Source: Palsa-504 sp963818225 (GTDB lineage: Bacteria; Actinomycetota; Actinomycetes; Streptosporangiales; Streptosporangiaceae). Taken from it: a stretch of 64,000 nucleotides of DNA. Position 1 is the first letter of the stretch, and each line of letters starts with the position of its first letter. The stretch is taken from positions 310,001-374,000 of the forward strand of contig CAWFRO010000013.1 in NCBI GenBank assembly GCA_963818225.1, read 5' to 3'. A program made the position numbers and the translations under genes. Under the pieces are notes generated by a model that did not search any database, had not been told where the DNA came from, and worked only from the letters and a program-made list of their open reading frames with translations. Of this stretch, positions 25,476 through 35,253 are shown piece by piece.

Positions 25476-27188
25476 TCAGCGGACGCGGCGCCAGATGACG
25501 GACTCCCAGGGCCGCAGCCGCAGGCCGGGCGGCGGCGCGAGCGGCGCCTGGCCGGTCAGGCTGCTCAGCACGACGGCCGCGTCCGCCCAGCCGCCGTCCA
25601 GCGGCAAGGCTGCGCTGACCACTTCGGCGGAGAAGTTCGCCGCTACCAGCAGCTCGGCGCCGGGACCGCGCCGCAAGAACGCCCAGATCGCCGGGTGGTC
25701 GGGCAACAGCAGCTCGAAGGCGCCGTCGGTGACCACCGGATCGGTGTGGCGCAGCTCGATGAGCTGGCGGTAGTGCTCGAACACCGAGCCGGGCCGGCCG
25801 ACCTGCGCGGCCGCGTTGACCTCGGCATGGTCAGGGTTGATCCCGATCCAGGGCGTTCCGGTGGTGAAGCCGGCTCCGGGTGAGCCGTCCCACTGAACCG
25901 GGGTCCGGCCCTGGTCACGGCTTCGCTCGGCCAGGACCGGCAGGAGCGCGGGCAGGTCGGCGTCGCCGCGGGCCGCGGCCTCGGCGTAGTAGCTGAGCGT
26001 CTGGATGTCCCTCAGGTCGCTGACCCGCGTGAACGGCGCGTTGGCCATGCCCAGCTCGTCGCCCTGGTACACGTACGGGGTGCCCTGGTGCAGGTGCAGC
26101 ACGGTGGCCAGCGTCTTGGCCGAGGCCACCCGGTGCTCGCCGTCATCGCCGAACCGGGACAGCGAACGGGGCTGATCGTGGTTACCCCAGTACAGCGAGT
26201 TCCAGCCGCGTCCGGCCAGCCCGGCCTGCCAGGCGGCCAGCGACGCCTTCAGCTCGGCCAGCCGCAGCGGGCGCGGGTCGTAGCGGTTCGCGCCGTGATC
26301 CAGCTCGACGTGCTCGAACTGGAATACCATGTCGAGCTCGCGCCGCGCGGGTTCGGTGAACAGCACGGCCTCGGCGATGGTGACGCCCGGCATCTCGCCG
26401 ACGGTGAGCACGTGGGCGTCGCGGCCCGCGAAGACTTCGGCGTACATCTCCTGGAGGAACTCGTGGTTACGCGGACCGCAGATGAAGTACCGGCCGCCGT
26501 AGCCGTACGGCGACCCCGGCCGGGGCTGGGTGTCGGGCAGGGACGTGTCCTTGCTGATCATGTCGATCACGTCCATCCGGAACCCGTCCACGCCCCGGTC
26601 CAGCCACCATCGCATCATGGCGTAGACCGCCTGGCGCACCTCGGGATTCTCCCAGTTCAGGTCGGGCTGCTTGGGGGAGAACAGGTGCAGGTAGTACTGG
26701 CCGGTGGCCTGATCCCACTGCCAGCACGGGCCGGAGAAGAACGACTCCCAGTTGGTCGGCTCGGCCCCCGGCGTCCCCGGCGCGGCACCGGGGCGGGCGT
26801 CGCGCCACCAGTACCAGTCCCGTTTGGGGTTGTCCCGGCTCGAGCGGGCCTGCATGAACCACGGATGCTCGTCCGAGGTGTGGTTGACCACCAGGTCCAT
26901 GACCAGCCGCATGCCGCGGGCATGCAGCGCGCCGATCAGCTCGTCCAGGTCGGCGAGCGTGCCGAACAAGGGGTCGACGTCGGTGTAATCGCTGATGTCA
27001 TAGCCGTTGTCGTCCATCGGCGACCGGTAGACCGGCGACAGCCAGACCACGTCCACGCCGAGGCGCTGCAGGTGGTCCAGGCGCGACAGCACGCCCCGCA
27101 GGTCGCCGACGCCGTCCCCGTCAGAGTCGGCGAAGCTCCTCGGGTACACCTGGTAGACAACCCAGCGCCGCCACGGTTCATCGGGCAC
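25476..27188 (-). CDS. GH13 alpha-glucosidase (oligo-1,6-glucosidase type)
   Basis: A 570-aa glycoside hydrolase of family GH13, which releases glucose from alpha-1,4 or alpha-1,6 oligosaccharides. The four conserved regions are DLVVNHTSDEHPWF, GVDGFRMDVIDM (nucleophile Asp206), TVGEMPGV (acid Glu265) and WGNHDQPR (Asp338). The opening VVYQVYPRSFADSDGDGVGDL is typical. No signal peptide is visible, so it is cytoplasmic. It ends 36 bp from pgm, head to head at the 3' ends, and its start lies 7 bp from the stop of the rhomboid gene on the same strand. Confidence 0.93.
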   Translation of the reverse strand: MPDEPWRRWVVYQVYPRSFADSDGDGVGDLRGVLSRLDHLQRLGVDVVWLSPVYRSPMDDNGYDISDYTDVDPLFGTLADLDELIGALHARGMRLVMDLVVNHTSDEHPWFMQARSSRDNPKRDWYWWRDARPGAAPGTPGAEPTNWESFFSGPCWQWDQATGQYYLHLFSPKQPDLNWENPEVRQAVYAMMRWWLDRGVDGFRMDVIDMISKDTSLPDTQPRPGSPYGYGGRYFICGPRNHEFLQEMYAEVFAGRDAHVLTVGEMPGVTIAEAVLFTEPARRELDMVFQFEHVELDHGANRYDPRPLRLAELKASLAAWQAGLAGRGWNSLYWGNHDQPRSLSRFGDDGEHRVASAKTLATVLHLHQGTPYVYQGDELGMANAPFTRVSDLRDIQTLSYYAEAAARGDADLPALLPVLAERSRDQGRTPVQWDGSPGAGFTTGTPWIGINPDHAEVNAAAQVGRPGSVFEHYRQLIELRHTDPVVTDGAFELLLPDHPAIWAFLRRGPGAELLVAANFSAEVVSAALPLDGGWADAAVVLSSLTGQAPLAPPPGLRLRPWESVIWRRVR

Positions 27189-27194
27189 GGCGGC

Positions 27195-27953
27195 CTACAA
27201 CCCCATGTCGCCGAGTTCCTTGTGCAGGTCGGCCCTCGGATGGCCCGGGCCGACCGGCAGCACCTGGGTTCCGGTCGATCCCGGACCGGAACTGGCGGGC
27301 GGCTTGGCCCGGCCGCGCCCTGGCTCCTTGCGCCTGGTGCGGAAGATCCAGCCCGAGGCGATCCCGCCGATGAGGCCGCCGAGGTGGCCGATCCAGCTCA
27401 CGCCGGGAGCACCGGGTACCGCGACGGTCAGGATGTAGGCGTAGGACAGTCCGATGACGACCGCGGCGAGCGCGTCGATCAGGTTCCTCTCGACGATCCC
27501 GCGGGTCAGGACGTAGCCGAAGTAGCCGAAGATCAGGCCGCTGGCCCCCACGGTGAGCTCGTTGTTGCTCTGGAACAGCCACACCGCCAGGCCGCTGGTG
27601 ATCGCGACGATCACCGTGACGCCGAGGAATTTCACCACGCCGCGATAGGCGGCGAGCAGGCCGAATACGAACAGCGGCCCGGAGTTTCCCTCGATGTGAT
27701 CCCAGGAGAAATGCAGGAAGGGCGCGGTGAAGATGTCCCCCAGGTGCCCGAGGCTGCGCGGCAGGATCCCGTAACTGGCGTCGAGGTGGTAGTGGTCCGC
27801 CCAGTTCGCCACCTGGAGCACCCAGATCAGCGCGATGAACCCGACCATGAGGAAGAACGCCTTCCTGGCCTCGTCCAGGTCGATCTCGGCCGCACGGCGG
27901 CGCGGCACGCCGCTGGCGCCCTGCGGAGCCGTTCCGGAACTGGGACTCGTCAT
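27195..27953 (-). CDS. rhomboid-family intramembrane serine protease
   Basis: A 252-aa polytopic protease with six hydrophobic helices. The catalytic dyad is present: Ser138 in the GASGLIFGYFG motif and His190 in SWIGHLGGLIGG. HFSWDHIEGN (usually HxxxxHxxxN) supplies the oxyanion-region His and Asn. The N-terminal 30 residues and C-terminal tail are polar and cytoplasmic. The ATG at 27953 starts the protein better than an in-frame start 15 codons upstream. The substrate is unknown. Confidence 0.9.
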   Translation of the reverse strand: MTSPSSGTAPQGASGVPRRRAAEIDLDEARKAFFLMVGFIALIWVLQVANWADHYHLDASYGILPRSLGHLGDIFTAPFLHFSWDHIEGNSGPLFVFGLLAAYRGVVKFLGVTVIVAITSGLAVWLFQSNNELTVGASGLIFGYFGYVLTRGIVERNLIDALAAVVIGLSYAYILTVAVPGAPGVSWIGHLGGLIGGIASGWIFRTRRKEPGRGRAKPPASSGPGSTGTQVLPVGPGHPRADLHKELGDMGL

Positions 27954-28060
27954 GCTCCCATTGTCCACGAGCTTTCCTGTGGCGGGGCTGGTCCGCACGT
28001 CTCAGTTAGCTGCGTGCTGGCCTGGCGCGTGCCGGGCGCGGGGCCAACAGAGCAGAGCAA

Positions 28061-28114
28061 CCAATGAGAGTGGCGCCGTACCCACAAGAATGGATACGAC
28101 GCCACTCTCACTGG
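28061..28114. repeat. 54-bp palindromic repeat, copy A
   Basis: Arms 28061-28080 (CCAATGAGAGTGGCGCCGTA) and 28095-28114 are inverted repeats matching at 18 of 20 positions around a 14-nt loop. An inverted relative with the same loop length lies at 41247-41300. It sits in the gap downstream of the OsmC gene and upstream of the rhomboid gene. The following 80 bp are very G/C-rich with GGGCCCCGGG runs. It could act as a transcription terminator or a REP-like element. Confidence 0.75.
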
Positions 28115-28208
28115 CGCGGGCCGCGGCTTGCGGGCCGCGGCTTTGGGCCCCGGGCCCCGGGAGCGCGCGGGGGGGCGGCTTGCGGGCCGGGGTGGTGGCT
28201 CGCGGGGG

Positions 28209-28649
28209 TTAGTGCTCGAGGGCGGCGTCTAGGGTGATGTCGACGCCGGTGAGGGCCTTACTGACCGGGCAGCCGGCCTTGGCGTCCGCGGCCAGCTTGG
28301 CGAACTGGGCGTCGTCCAGGCCCTCGACCTCGCCCCGGACGGTGAGCTTGATGCCGGTCAGGCGGAAGCCGCCGGCCGGGTCAGGCCCGAGCGTCACGTC
28401 GGCCTGTACGTCGAGCGCCTGCGGCGTGCCGCCCGCCCGGCCGATCGCCCCGGCCAGGGCCATCGAGTAGCACGCCGAGTGCGCCGCCGCGATGAGCTCT
28501 TCGGGGCTGGTGTATCCGCCGGCCTCCTCGGCCGCGCGCCTGGGGAATGACACCTCGTAGGTGCCGAGCTTGGAACTCGTCAGCTCGACCAGGCCCTTGC
28601 CTTCCTGCACGGTCCCGGTCCAGGCGGTACGTGCGGTTCGGGTTGGCAT
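28209..28649 (-). CDS. osmC: OsmC/Ohr-family organic hydroperoxide reductase
   Basis: A 146-aa thiol peroxidase that reduces organic hydroperoxides. The two redox Cys lie in SACYSMALAG and KAGCPVSKALTG, the spacing expected for OsmC/YhfA-type proteins. The start MPTRTARTAWTGTVQEGKGLVEL matches the family's TRxAxxxWxGxLxxGxGxI opening. It is cytoplasmic. It is separated from the divergent-side TetR gene by about 90 bp, with both on the same strand. Confidence 0.93.
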   Translation of the reverse strand: MPTRTARTAWTGTVQEGKGLVELTSSKLGTYEVSFPRRAAEEAGGYTSPEELIAAAHSACYSMALAGAIGRAGGTPQALDVQADVTLGPDPAGGFRLTGIKLTVRGEVEGLDDAQFAKLAADAKAGCPVSKALTGVDITLDAALEH

Positions 28650-28742
28650 CGGCTCTCCTTCATCCGGTCTGGCTCATCCGGTCTGGATCACGCGTCACTG
28701 CGTCGTCGTCCACCCTAGTACGCCCGCTGCGGCCGGGCGGTA

Positions 28743-29597
28743 CTACGCCTCCGGGATGGCCCACTCGGCCACGGCCCGGCGGGCCGAGGCGATCCGCTCG
28801 GCGTCCCACTTGATCTCCGGGTCGGGCTCGAGGCACGCCAGCGCCAGGCCGGCCAGGCCGAGCGCGGGCAGGCACCACTCGGCCGTCTCGGCCGCGCCGA
28901 ACGGGCTGGCCTCCACCCGGACCTCGGCGACGTCCGGGGCGGACAAGGTCATGAGGACCGTGCCGCGCATGGTCGCGGTAAGCAGCGTGGCCAGGACCTC
29001 GAAGGTGATCCCCGATCCGGGCCGGAGCCGGTAGCCGAGCAGCGCCGTTAGCTGGCGCCAGGCCTGCGCGAGCCGCCCGTTACGGGCCAGCTCGCAGGCC
29101 GACAGTGCGGCCCGCACCTGATCGCGCAGCGTCCCGTCGGCCAGGCTCAGGAATGTAGCGTGCAAGGCGATATAAGTCCGCCAGCCAGGCGAGTCGGATA
29201 TGGCCTGGTAATTCAGCAGGGATAGCTGGCGGAAAATCTCCGGGAGCAGGCGGCGGCGGAGCTCAGGCGTCTCCAGCCAGTCCGTGCGGGCGGCCGCGAT
29301 CTGCTTCATCAGCTGCAGCTCGTCCGCCACGACGCCGGGCGCGGCGTCCAGGGCCAGCTGCTTGACCAGGTCGCTGAAGAACAGGTCCTTGTACGGCCAG
29401 CGGCGGTAGACCGCGCTGCGCGACACGTCCGCATCGCGGATGATGTCCTCGAAGCTGAGATGGTCCAGGCTCACCGTCAGGCCAGTACGGCTTACCACGG
29501 CCAGGGCGGCGCCCAGCATGCGCCGCTCCGTCTCCTGATCAGATAGCCGGCGCTCCCGGCGGGCCAGACCGGTCGGGGGCAGGGTGCCGGTCGCCAT
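28743..29597 (-). CDS. TetR-like transcriptional regulator
   Basis: A 284-aa regulator with an N-terminal helix-turn-helix of TetR type: ALAVVSRTGLTVSLDHLSFEDII, then RDADVSRSAVYRRWPYKDLFFSDLV (recognition helix with YRRWPYKD). The remaining 200 residues form the ligand-binding domain. It is longer than average (190-230 aa). It is divergent from the urease operon across a 180-bp A/T-rich gap, so regulation of urease, of itself, or of osmC are the obvious possibilities. Confidence 0.85.
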   Translation of the reverse strand: MATGTLPPTGLARRERRLSDQETERRMLGAALAVVSRTGLTVSLDHLSFEDIIRDADVSRSAVYRRWPYKDLFFSDLVKQLALDAAPGVVADELQLMKQIAAARTDWLETPELRRRLLPEIFRQLSLLNYQAISDSPGWRTYIALHATFLSLADGTLRDQVRAALSACELARNGRLAQAWRQLTALLGYRLRPGSGITFEVLATLLTATMRGTVLMTLSAPDVAEVRVEASPFGAAETAEWCLPALGLAGLALACLEPDPEIKWDAERIASARRAVAEWAIPEA

Positions 29598-29779
29598 CGG
29601 GGCATCACCTCCAGGCGCCTTCCAGGCTCAGGGCTTGGCGGGCCTTAAAACTTAGGACTCCACGTCCCGAGTTCATATTTTGAATTATCTCACACCATAG
29701 GGCCCGCCCCCGGAATAAGAAAGGCCCATTTACATGATCACTTCACACCGCCGAAACAGCGCTGTCATATGGTGCGGAG
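29598..29779. promoter_or_regulatory. divergent promoter region, tetR-like gene / ureABCFGD
   Basis: An A/T-rich stretch in otherwise G/C-rich DNA (29640-29745 includes GTTCATATTTTGAATTATCTC). A weak inverted pair TTCAT/TTGAA lies at about 29672-29684. It must hold the promoters of the TetR-like gene and ureA. I see no confident -35/-10 pair or operator. Confidence 0.4.
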
Positions 29780-30082
29780 ATGCGTTTGACCGAACGCGAG
29801 CAGGAACGCCTGCTCATCACGCTGGCCGCGGACGTAGCCGAACGCCGCCGGGGCCGCGGCCTGAAACTCAATCATCCCGAGGCCGTCGCCATCCTCACCT
29901 CGTTCGTGCTGGAGGGCGCCCGCGACGGGCGCGCGGTGGCCGAGCTGATGTCGGCGGGCCGCGAGGTCCTGCGCCGCGACGACGTCCTGCCCGGCATCCC
30001 CGAGATGATTGACTCGGTCCAGGTCGAGGCGACCTTCCCGGACGGCACCAAGCTGGTCACCCTGCACAGTCCCATCCGATGA
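29780..30082 (+). CDS. ureA: urease gamma subunit
   Basis: A 100-aa structural subunit of urease, which hydrolyses urea to ammonia and carbamate. The family opening MRLTEREQERLLI and HPEAVAILTSFVLEGARDGRAVAELM are intact, as is the ending FPDGTKLVTLHSPI. The GCGGAG upstream of ATG 29780 is a ribosome-binding site. It is the first gene of ureABCFGD. An 85-nt gap to ureB contains two near-identical tandem copies of a GCCCAGCCAATGA-containing unit. Confidence 0.97.
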   Translation: MRLTEREQERLLITLAADVAERRRGRGLKLNHPEAVAILTSFVLEGARDGRAVAELMSAGREVLRRDDVLPGIPEMIDSVQVEATFPDGTKLVTLHSPIR

Positions 30083-30113
30083 CAGGCCCAGCCAATGACA
30101 GGGCCCAGCCAAT
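30081..30113. repeat. 16/17-bp tandem repeat between ureA and ureB
   Basis: GACAGGCCCAGCCAAT (30081-30096) is followed directly by GACAGGGCCCAGCCAAT (30097-30113), the second with one extra G. The first copy overlaps the ureA stop. Confidence 0.7.
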
Positions 30114-30167
30114 GAGAAGGACCGCCTGATTGAGACAGGCCGATCCGGTGAAGGGAGCGAGCGGAAC

Positions 30168-30471
30168 GTGATCCCCGGCGAGATCCGCACCCCCGAAGGG
30201 GCGATCGAGCTCAGCCCGGGCCGGGACCGGATCCAGCTGGCCGTGGAGAACGCCGGTGACCGGCCCGTCCAGGTCGGCTCGCACTACCATTTCGCCGCGG
30301 CCAACCCGGCGCTGTCCTTCGACCGCGCCGCGGCCCGCGGCTACCGGCTGGACATCCCGGCCGGGACGTCGGTGCGGTTCGAGCCGGGCGTGTCCCGGCA
30401 GGTCACCCTCGTCGCCCTGGCCGGGGCGCGGGTGGTCCCCGGGCTGCGGCCCGAATCCGCGGGGGCGCTGG

Positions 30472-30479
<8 letters not shown>
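30168..30479 (+). CDS. ureB: urease beta subunit
   Basis: A 103-aa structural subunit of urease. Family landmarks are MIPGEIRTPEGAIELSPGR, the GDRPVQVGSHYHF block and FDRAAARGYRLDIPAGTSVRFEPG. The GTG at 30168 follows a GAAGGGAGCG ribosome-binding site. Its stop overlaps the ureC ATG by eight bases. Confidence 0.97.
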
Positions 30480-32208
<1,729 letters not shown>

Positions 32209-32213
32209 CGCCG

Positions 32214-32960
32214 ATGAACACGCTGCTGCTGCTCCTGCTCGACTCGCGGGCCCCGGCCGGTGCGCACCACCACTCCGGCGGGATGGAGGCGGCGATCGGA
32301 ACCGGCCTGGTCACCGGGCTGGCCGGCCTGGAGGACTTCTGCCAGGCCAAGCTCCGTACGTCGGCCCGGGTCACGGCCGCGTTCGCCGCCGCCGCCTGCC
32401 GGCTTCAGTCGCAGTGCGCCGAACGAGCCGTGGCGTCCGCGCCGGATCAATGGCGGGTGTGCCCCGAACGAGCCGTGGCCTCGGCCGCAGATCAATGGCG
32501 GCTGCTGGACGCCGAGTTCGAGGCGCGCACGCCGTCCGAGGCGATGCGCACCGCGTCCCGTCAGGTGGGCCGGGCGCTGGTACGCCTGCTCCGTTCGGTA
32601 CTTCCTGAGGCAGATCCGGTGACGCCGTGGACCCTGGGCGCGGGATCGGCGCCGCATCACCCGCTCGTGCTGGGGGCCGGCGTGGCCCTGGCGGGCGGGA
32701 CACCCGACCTGGCCGCCCGGGCCGCGGCGCTGGCCGCGTGCGCCGGGCCGGCCAGCGCGGCGGTGCGGCTGCTGGGCCTGGACCCATTCGCCGTGCAGGC
32801 CATGCTGGCCCGGCTGGCGCCGGGCGTCGATGAGTGCGCGGCCGACGCCGCGGCGGCCGCGGCGGGGCCGGCGTCCTTGCTGCCCGCCGACGCGGCGCCG
32901 GCCCTAGACCTGCTGGCCGACTACCATCTCACCGCGGAGGTGCGTCTGTTTGCATCCTGA
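32214..32960 (+). CDS. ureF: urease accessory protein UreF, with internal duplication
   Basis: A 248-aa maturation factor that works with UreG and UreD/H to load nickel. The family opening LLLLDSRAPAGAHHHSGGMEAAI, EDFCQAKLRTS, and RTPSEAMRTASRQVGRALVRL are recognisable. Between residues about 66 and 95 sits a 45-bp tandem duplication, giving ERAVASAPDQWR then ERAVASAADQWR, which the family lacks. The insert lies in a helical loop and keeps the frame, so the protein may still work. It overlaps ureG by 11 bp. Confidence 0.9.
   Translation: MNTLLLLLLDSRAPAGAHHHSGGMEAAIGTGLVTGLAGLEDFCQAKLRTSARVTAAFAAAACRLQSQCAERAVASAPDQWRVCPERAVASAADQWRLLDAEFEARTPSEAMRTASRQVGRALVRLLRSVLPEADPVTPWTLGAGSAPHHPLVLGAGVALAGGTPDLAARAAALAACAGPASAAVRLLGLDPFAVQAMLARLAPGVDECAADAAAAAAGPASLLPADAAPALDLLADYHLTAEVRLFAS
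32414..32503. repeat. 45-bp tandem duplication inside ureF
   Basis: Two 45-bp units share CGAACGAGCCGTGGC and GATCAATGGCGG at identical offsets (GAACGAG at 32421 and 32466). They encode two 15-residue repeats in frame. Confidence 0.85.
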
Positions 32961-33618
32961 CCACCAACACCAGCACGCCGACGAGGCGCCCGGTGGGCCC
33001 GCCGGCGCGCGGGTACCGAGGATCGGCATCGGCGGACCGGTCGGCAGCGGCAAGACCGCGCTGGTCGCGGCGCTATGCCGAGCCCTGGCCGGCGAGCTGG
33101 CCATCGGCGTCGTCACCAACGACATCTACACCACCGAGGACGCCGACTTCCTGCGGCGGGCCGGGGTGCTGCCCGACGCCCGCATCCGCGCCGTGCAGAC
33201 CGGCGCCTGCCCGCACACCGCCATCCGGGACGACATCAGCGCCAACCTGGACGCCGTCGAGCAGCTCGAGGCTGATTTTCCCGGCCTCGAGCTGATCCTG
33301 GTCGAGAGCGGCGGCGACAACCTGACCGCGACCTTCTCCTACGGGCTGGTACACCGCCAGATCTTCGTGATCGACGTGGCCGCCGGGGATAAGGTCCCGC
33401 GCAAGGGCGGTCCCGGCATCACCCGCTCCGACCTGCTGGTGATCAACAAGACCGACCTGGCCCCGCTGGTCGGCGCGGACCTGGCCGTCATGGCGCGCGA
33501 CGCCGCGGCGGCGCGCGGCGACCGGCTCACGCTGTTCACGTCGCTGGCGGCCGACCCGGCGGCCGCGGACGTCGCCGCCTGGGTGCGCTCGGTGCGTTCC
33601 GCCGTCGCGGGTTCGTGA
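32950..33618 (+). CDS. ureG: urease accessory GTPase UreG
   Basis: A 222-aa SIMIBI-class GTPase that drives nickel insertion. It has a His-rich N-terminus (HPDHQHQH, likely metal binding), P-loop GGPVGSGKT at 28-36, VVTNDIYTTEDADFL, the nickel-site ACPHTA and LVESGGDNLTATFS, and the NKTDLAPLVGADL guanine-specificity motif. The start is a TTG at 32950 overlapping the ureF stop. With ureE missing, the His-rich leader may help supply nickel. Confidence 0.95.
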   Translation: MHPDHQHQHADEAPGGPAGARVPRIGIGGPVGSGKTALVAALCRALAGELAIGVVTNDIYTTEDADFLRRAGVLPDARIRAVQTGACPHTAIRDDISANLDAVEQLEADFPGLELILVESGGDNLTATFSYGLVHRQIFVIDVAAGDKVPRKGGPGITRSDLLVINKTDLAPLVGADLAVMARDAAAARGDRLTLFTSLAADPAAADVAAWVRSVRSAVAGS

Positions 33619-34340
33619 TCGCCCGCACGACGGCGGTCGTCGAGCCGGATGGCGTGCTCGGCACGCTGTCCTGCGAGCCGCCGCTGACGCTGCGGCAGGT
33701 GCACGGCGAGGCCCGCGGCCGGTGTGAGCTGCGCCTGATCGGGACCGCGGCGGGCCCGCTGGCGGGCGATGACCTGTCGCTCACGCTGCGGCTGCGGCCC
33801 GGTGCCCGGGCCGCGCTGCGCGCCACCGGGGCCAGCCTGGCCCAGGGCCGGGGCGGCCGCGGGGCGGCGAGGCTGTCGATCCGGGCCGAGCTGGGCGCCC
33901 GCGCCTCGCTCGTGGCCGACCCGGGCGCGCTGGTCGTCTGCGCCGGCAGCCGGGTGGACGTGCGGCTCGAGCTGGCCCTGGACGCCGGGGCAGCGGTGCA
34001 GTGGCGGGAGCTGGTCGTGCTGGGCCGCACCGGGGAACCGCCCGGGCGGGCCACGCTGCGCTGGGACGTGACCCGGCTCGGCCGGCCGGTGCTGCGCCAG
34101 CTCACCGACCTGTCCCAGGCGGCGGCCCCGCTCACCGGGGGCCGGCGGGTGCTGGCCTGCGCGCTGATTTCCGATCCGGGTGTGGCGGCCCGCACCCTGG
34201 TCGCCTCCCCGGTCGCGGTCGCGCAGCGGGTCGACGAGCACACGCTGCTGGCCACCGTGCTGGATGACGATGCGGCCCGCGCGGCCCGCCAGCTCGACGC
34301 GCTGTGCGCCCGGGCCGTGGGCGGCCCGCCGCGTCCTTAA
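33615..34340 (+). CDS. ureD: urease accessory protein UreD/UreH
   Basis: A 241-aa scaffold protein of the urease activation complex. It has the all-beta pattern of the family, with LRQVHGEARGRCELRLIGTAAGPLAGDDLSLTL, VADPGALVVCAGSRVDVRLEL and WDVTRLGRPVLRQL. A GTG start overlaps the ureG stop by four bases. Last gene of the ureABCFGD operon. Confidence 0.93.
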   Translation: MIARTTAVVEPDGVLGTLSCEPPLTLRQVHGEARGRCELRLIGTAAGPLAGDDLSLTLRLRPGARAALRATGASLAQGRGGRGAARLSIRAELGARASLVADPGALVVCAGSRVDVRLELALDAGAAVQWRELVVLGRTGEPPGRATLRWDVTRLGRPVLRQLTDLSQAAAPLTGGRRVLACALISDPGVAARTLVASPVAVAQRVDEHTLLATVLDDDAARAARQLDALCARAVGGPPRP

Positions 34341-34382
34341 ATGGTTCGCTTGGGGAGCCGGGGCTGGCCTAGCGTGGTGGGC

Positions 34383-35114
34383 GTGCTGGACCGGGGGCAG
34401 CTGGCGGAGTTCGCGCAGCAGGGGTTTCTGCTGCTGCGCGAGGTCGTCCCGCCGGAGGCGGTCGCCGCGGCGACGCGGGCTATCGACGGGCTGATCTCGC
34501 GCGAGCCGCCTGGATCTGAGGTGCGGGGGCCGTACAACTACTTCCCCGAGGCGGCGGCGGCGCCGGAGTTGGCCGCGCTGCTGGCGGGCAGCCCGGCGTT
34601 CGGCCTGGCCGAGTCGCTGACCGGACCCGGGACGCTGGACGTGCCCGGGCAGATCCAGGTGGCGCTGAACATCCCGCCGTTTCCGCACCGGCCCGGCCTG
34701 CCCCACATCGACGGCTTCCCGCCCGAGCCGGACGGGCGTCCGGGGACGTTCACCCTGCTGGCCGGGGTGCTGATGTCCGGCCAGCAGGACCGGGACGCCG
34801 GGAACCTGTGGGTGTGGCCCGGCACCCACCTGGCCCACGCCGCCTACTTCCGCGCCCGCGGGCCGGACGCGTTCTTCGCCGCGGGCGGCTACCCGCCCAT
34901 CCGGCTGCCCGAGCCGGAGCAGGTCACCGGCGGGCCAGGTGACCTGCTGCTCGCCCACTACCTGCTGGGCCACAACATCGGCGGCAACACCTCACCTGCG
35001 GTGCGGCGCGCCGCCTACTTCCGGGTCAAGCGGGCCGGGCACGACCAGCGGTGGCGCGAGTTCCTCACCGACCCGTGGCTGGAGTACCGGCCGGTCCGGG
35101 ACGCGGCGGGCTGA
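34383..35114 (+). CDS. phytanoyl-CoA dioxygenase-like Fe(II)/2-oxoglutarate enzyme
   Basis: A 243-aa non-haem iron dioxygenase of the PhyH type. The iron ligands appear as HID in GLPHIDGFPP and the distal His in AHYLLGHNIGGN, followed by the 2-oxoglutarate Arg in AVRRAAYF. The opening LDRGQLAEFAQQGFLLLREVVPPEAVAAA is the usual family start. I chose GTG 34383 for that reason, although an in-frame ATG at 34341 directly after ureD is possible. The substrate is unknown. It could be co-transcribed with the urease genes. Confidence 0.8.
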   Translation: MLDRGQLAEFAQQGFLLLREVVPPEAVAAATRAIDGLISREPPGSEVRGPYNYFPEAAAAPELAALLAGSPAFGLAESLTGPGTLDVPGQIQVALNIPPFPHRPGLPHIDGFPPEPDGRPGTFTLLAGVLMSGQQDRDAGNLWVWPGTHLAHAAYFRARGPDAFFAAGGYPPIRLPEPEQVTGGPGDLLLAHYLLGHNIGGNTSPAVRRAAYFRVKRAGHDQRWREFLTDPWLEYRPVRDAAG

Positions 35115-35148
35115 CCGGGCGGTTCGCCTGGCGCTCCGGGGGAATATC

Positions 35149-35188
35149 TTGCTCAGCCGGTTAATTGTTTGCTATAAAGCAACTAATT
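35149..35188 (+). promoter_or_regulatory. promoter with overlapping palindromic operator for the MFS exporter
   Basis: A -35-like TTGCTC (35149-35154) and a -10 TATAAA (35173-35178) are spaced 18 bp apart in a sharp A/T-rich island. An inverted repeat covers the -10: AATTGTTTGCT (35163-35173) and AGCAACTAATT (35178-35188), 9 of 11 positions matching, core TTGCT-ATAA-AGCAA perfect. This is the style of a MarR- or TetR-type operator repressing an exporter. No regulator gene is adjacent. Confidence 0.65.
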
Positions 35189-35253
35189 TGCATAAGCGAG
35201 ACCGGAGTCAGCCGCGGAGCCGTGCCGCACCGGGCTTCTCGCCGGGAGGGAAC

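Noticed and set aside
26088..28067. 659-codon plus-strand frame over alpha-glucosidase and rhomboid genes
   Set aside because: Antisense to two genes with intact catalytic motifs; composition is that of an antisense shadow in high-GC DNA.
28061..28114. possible short coding sequence MRVAPYP in the 54-bp repeat
   Set aside because: Two copies only, no ribosome-binding site, and the palindromic structure explains the similarity equally well.
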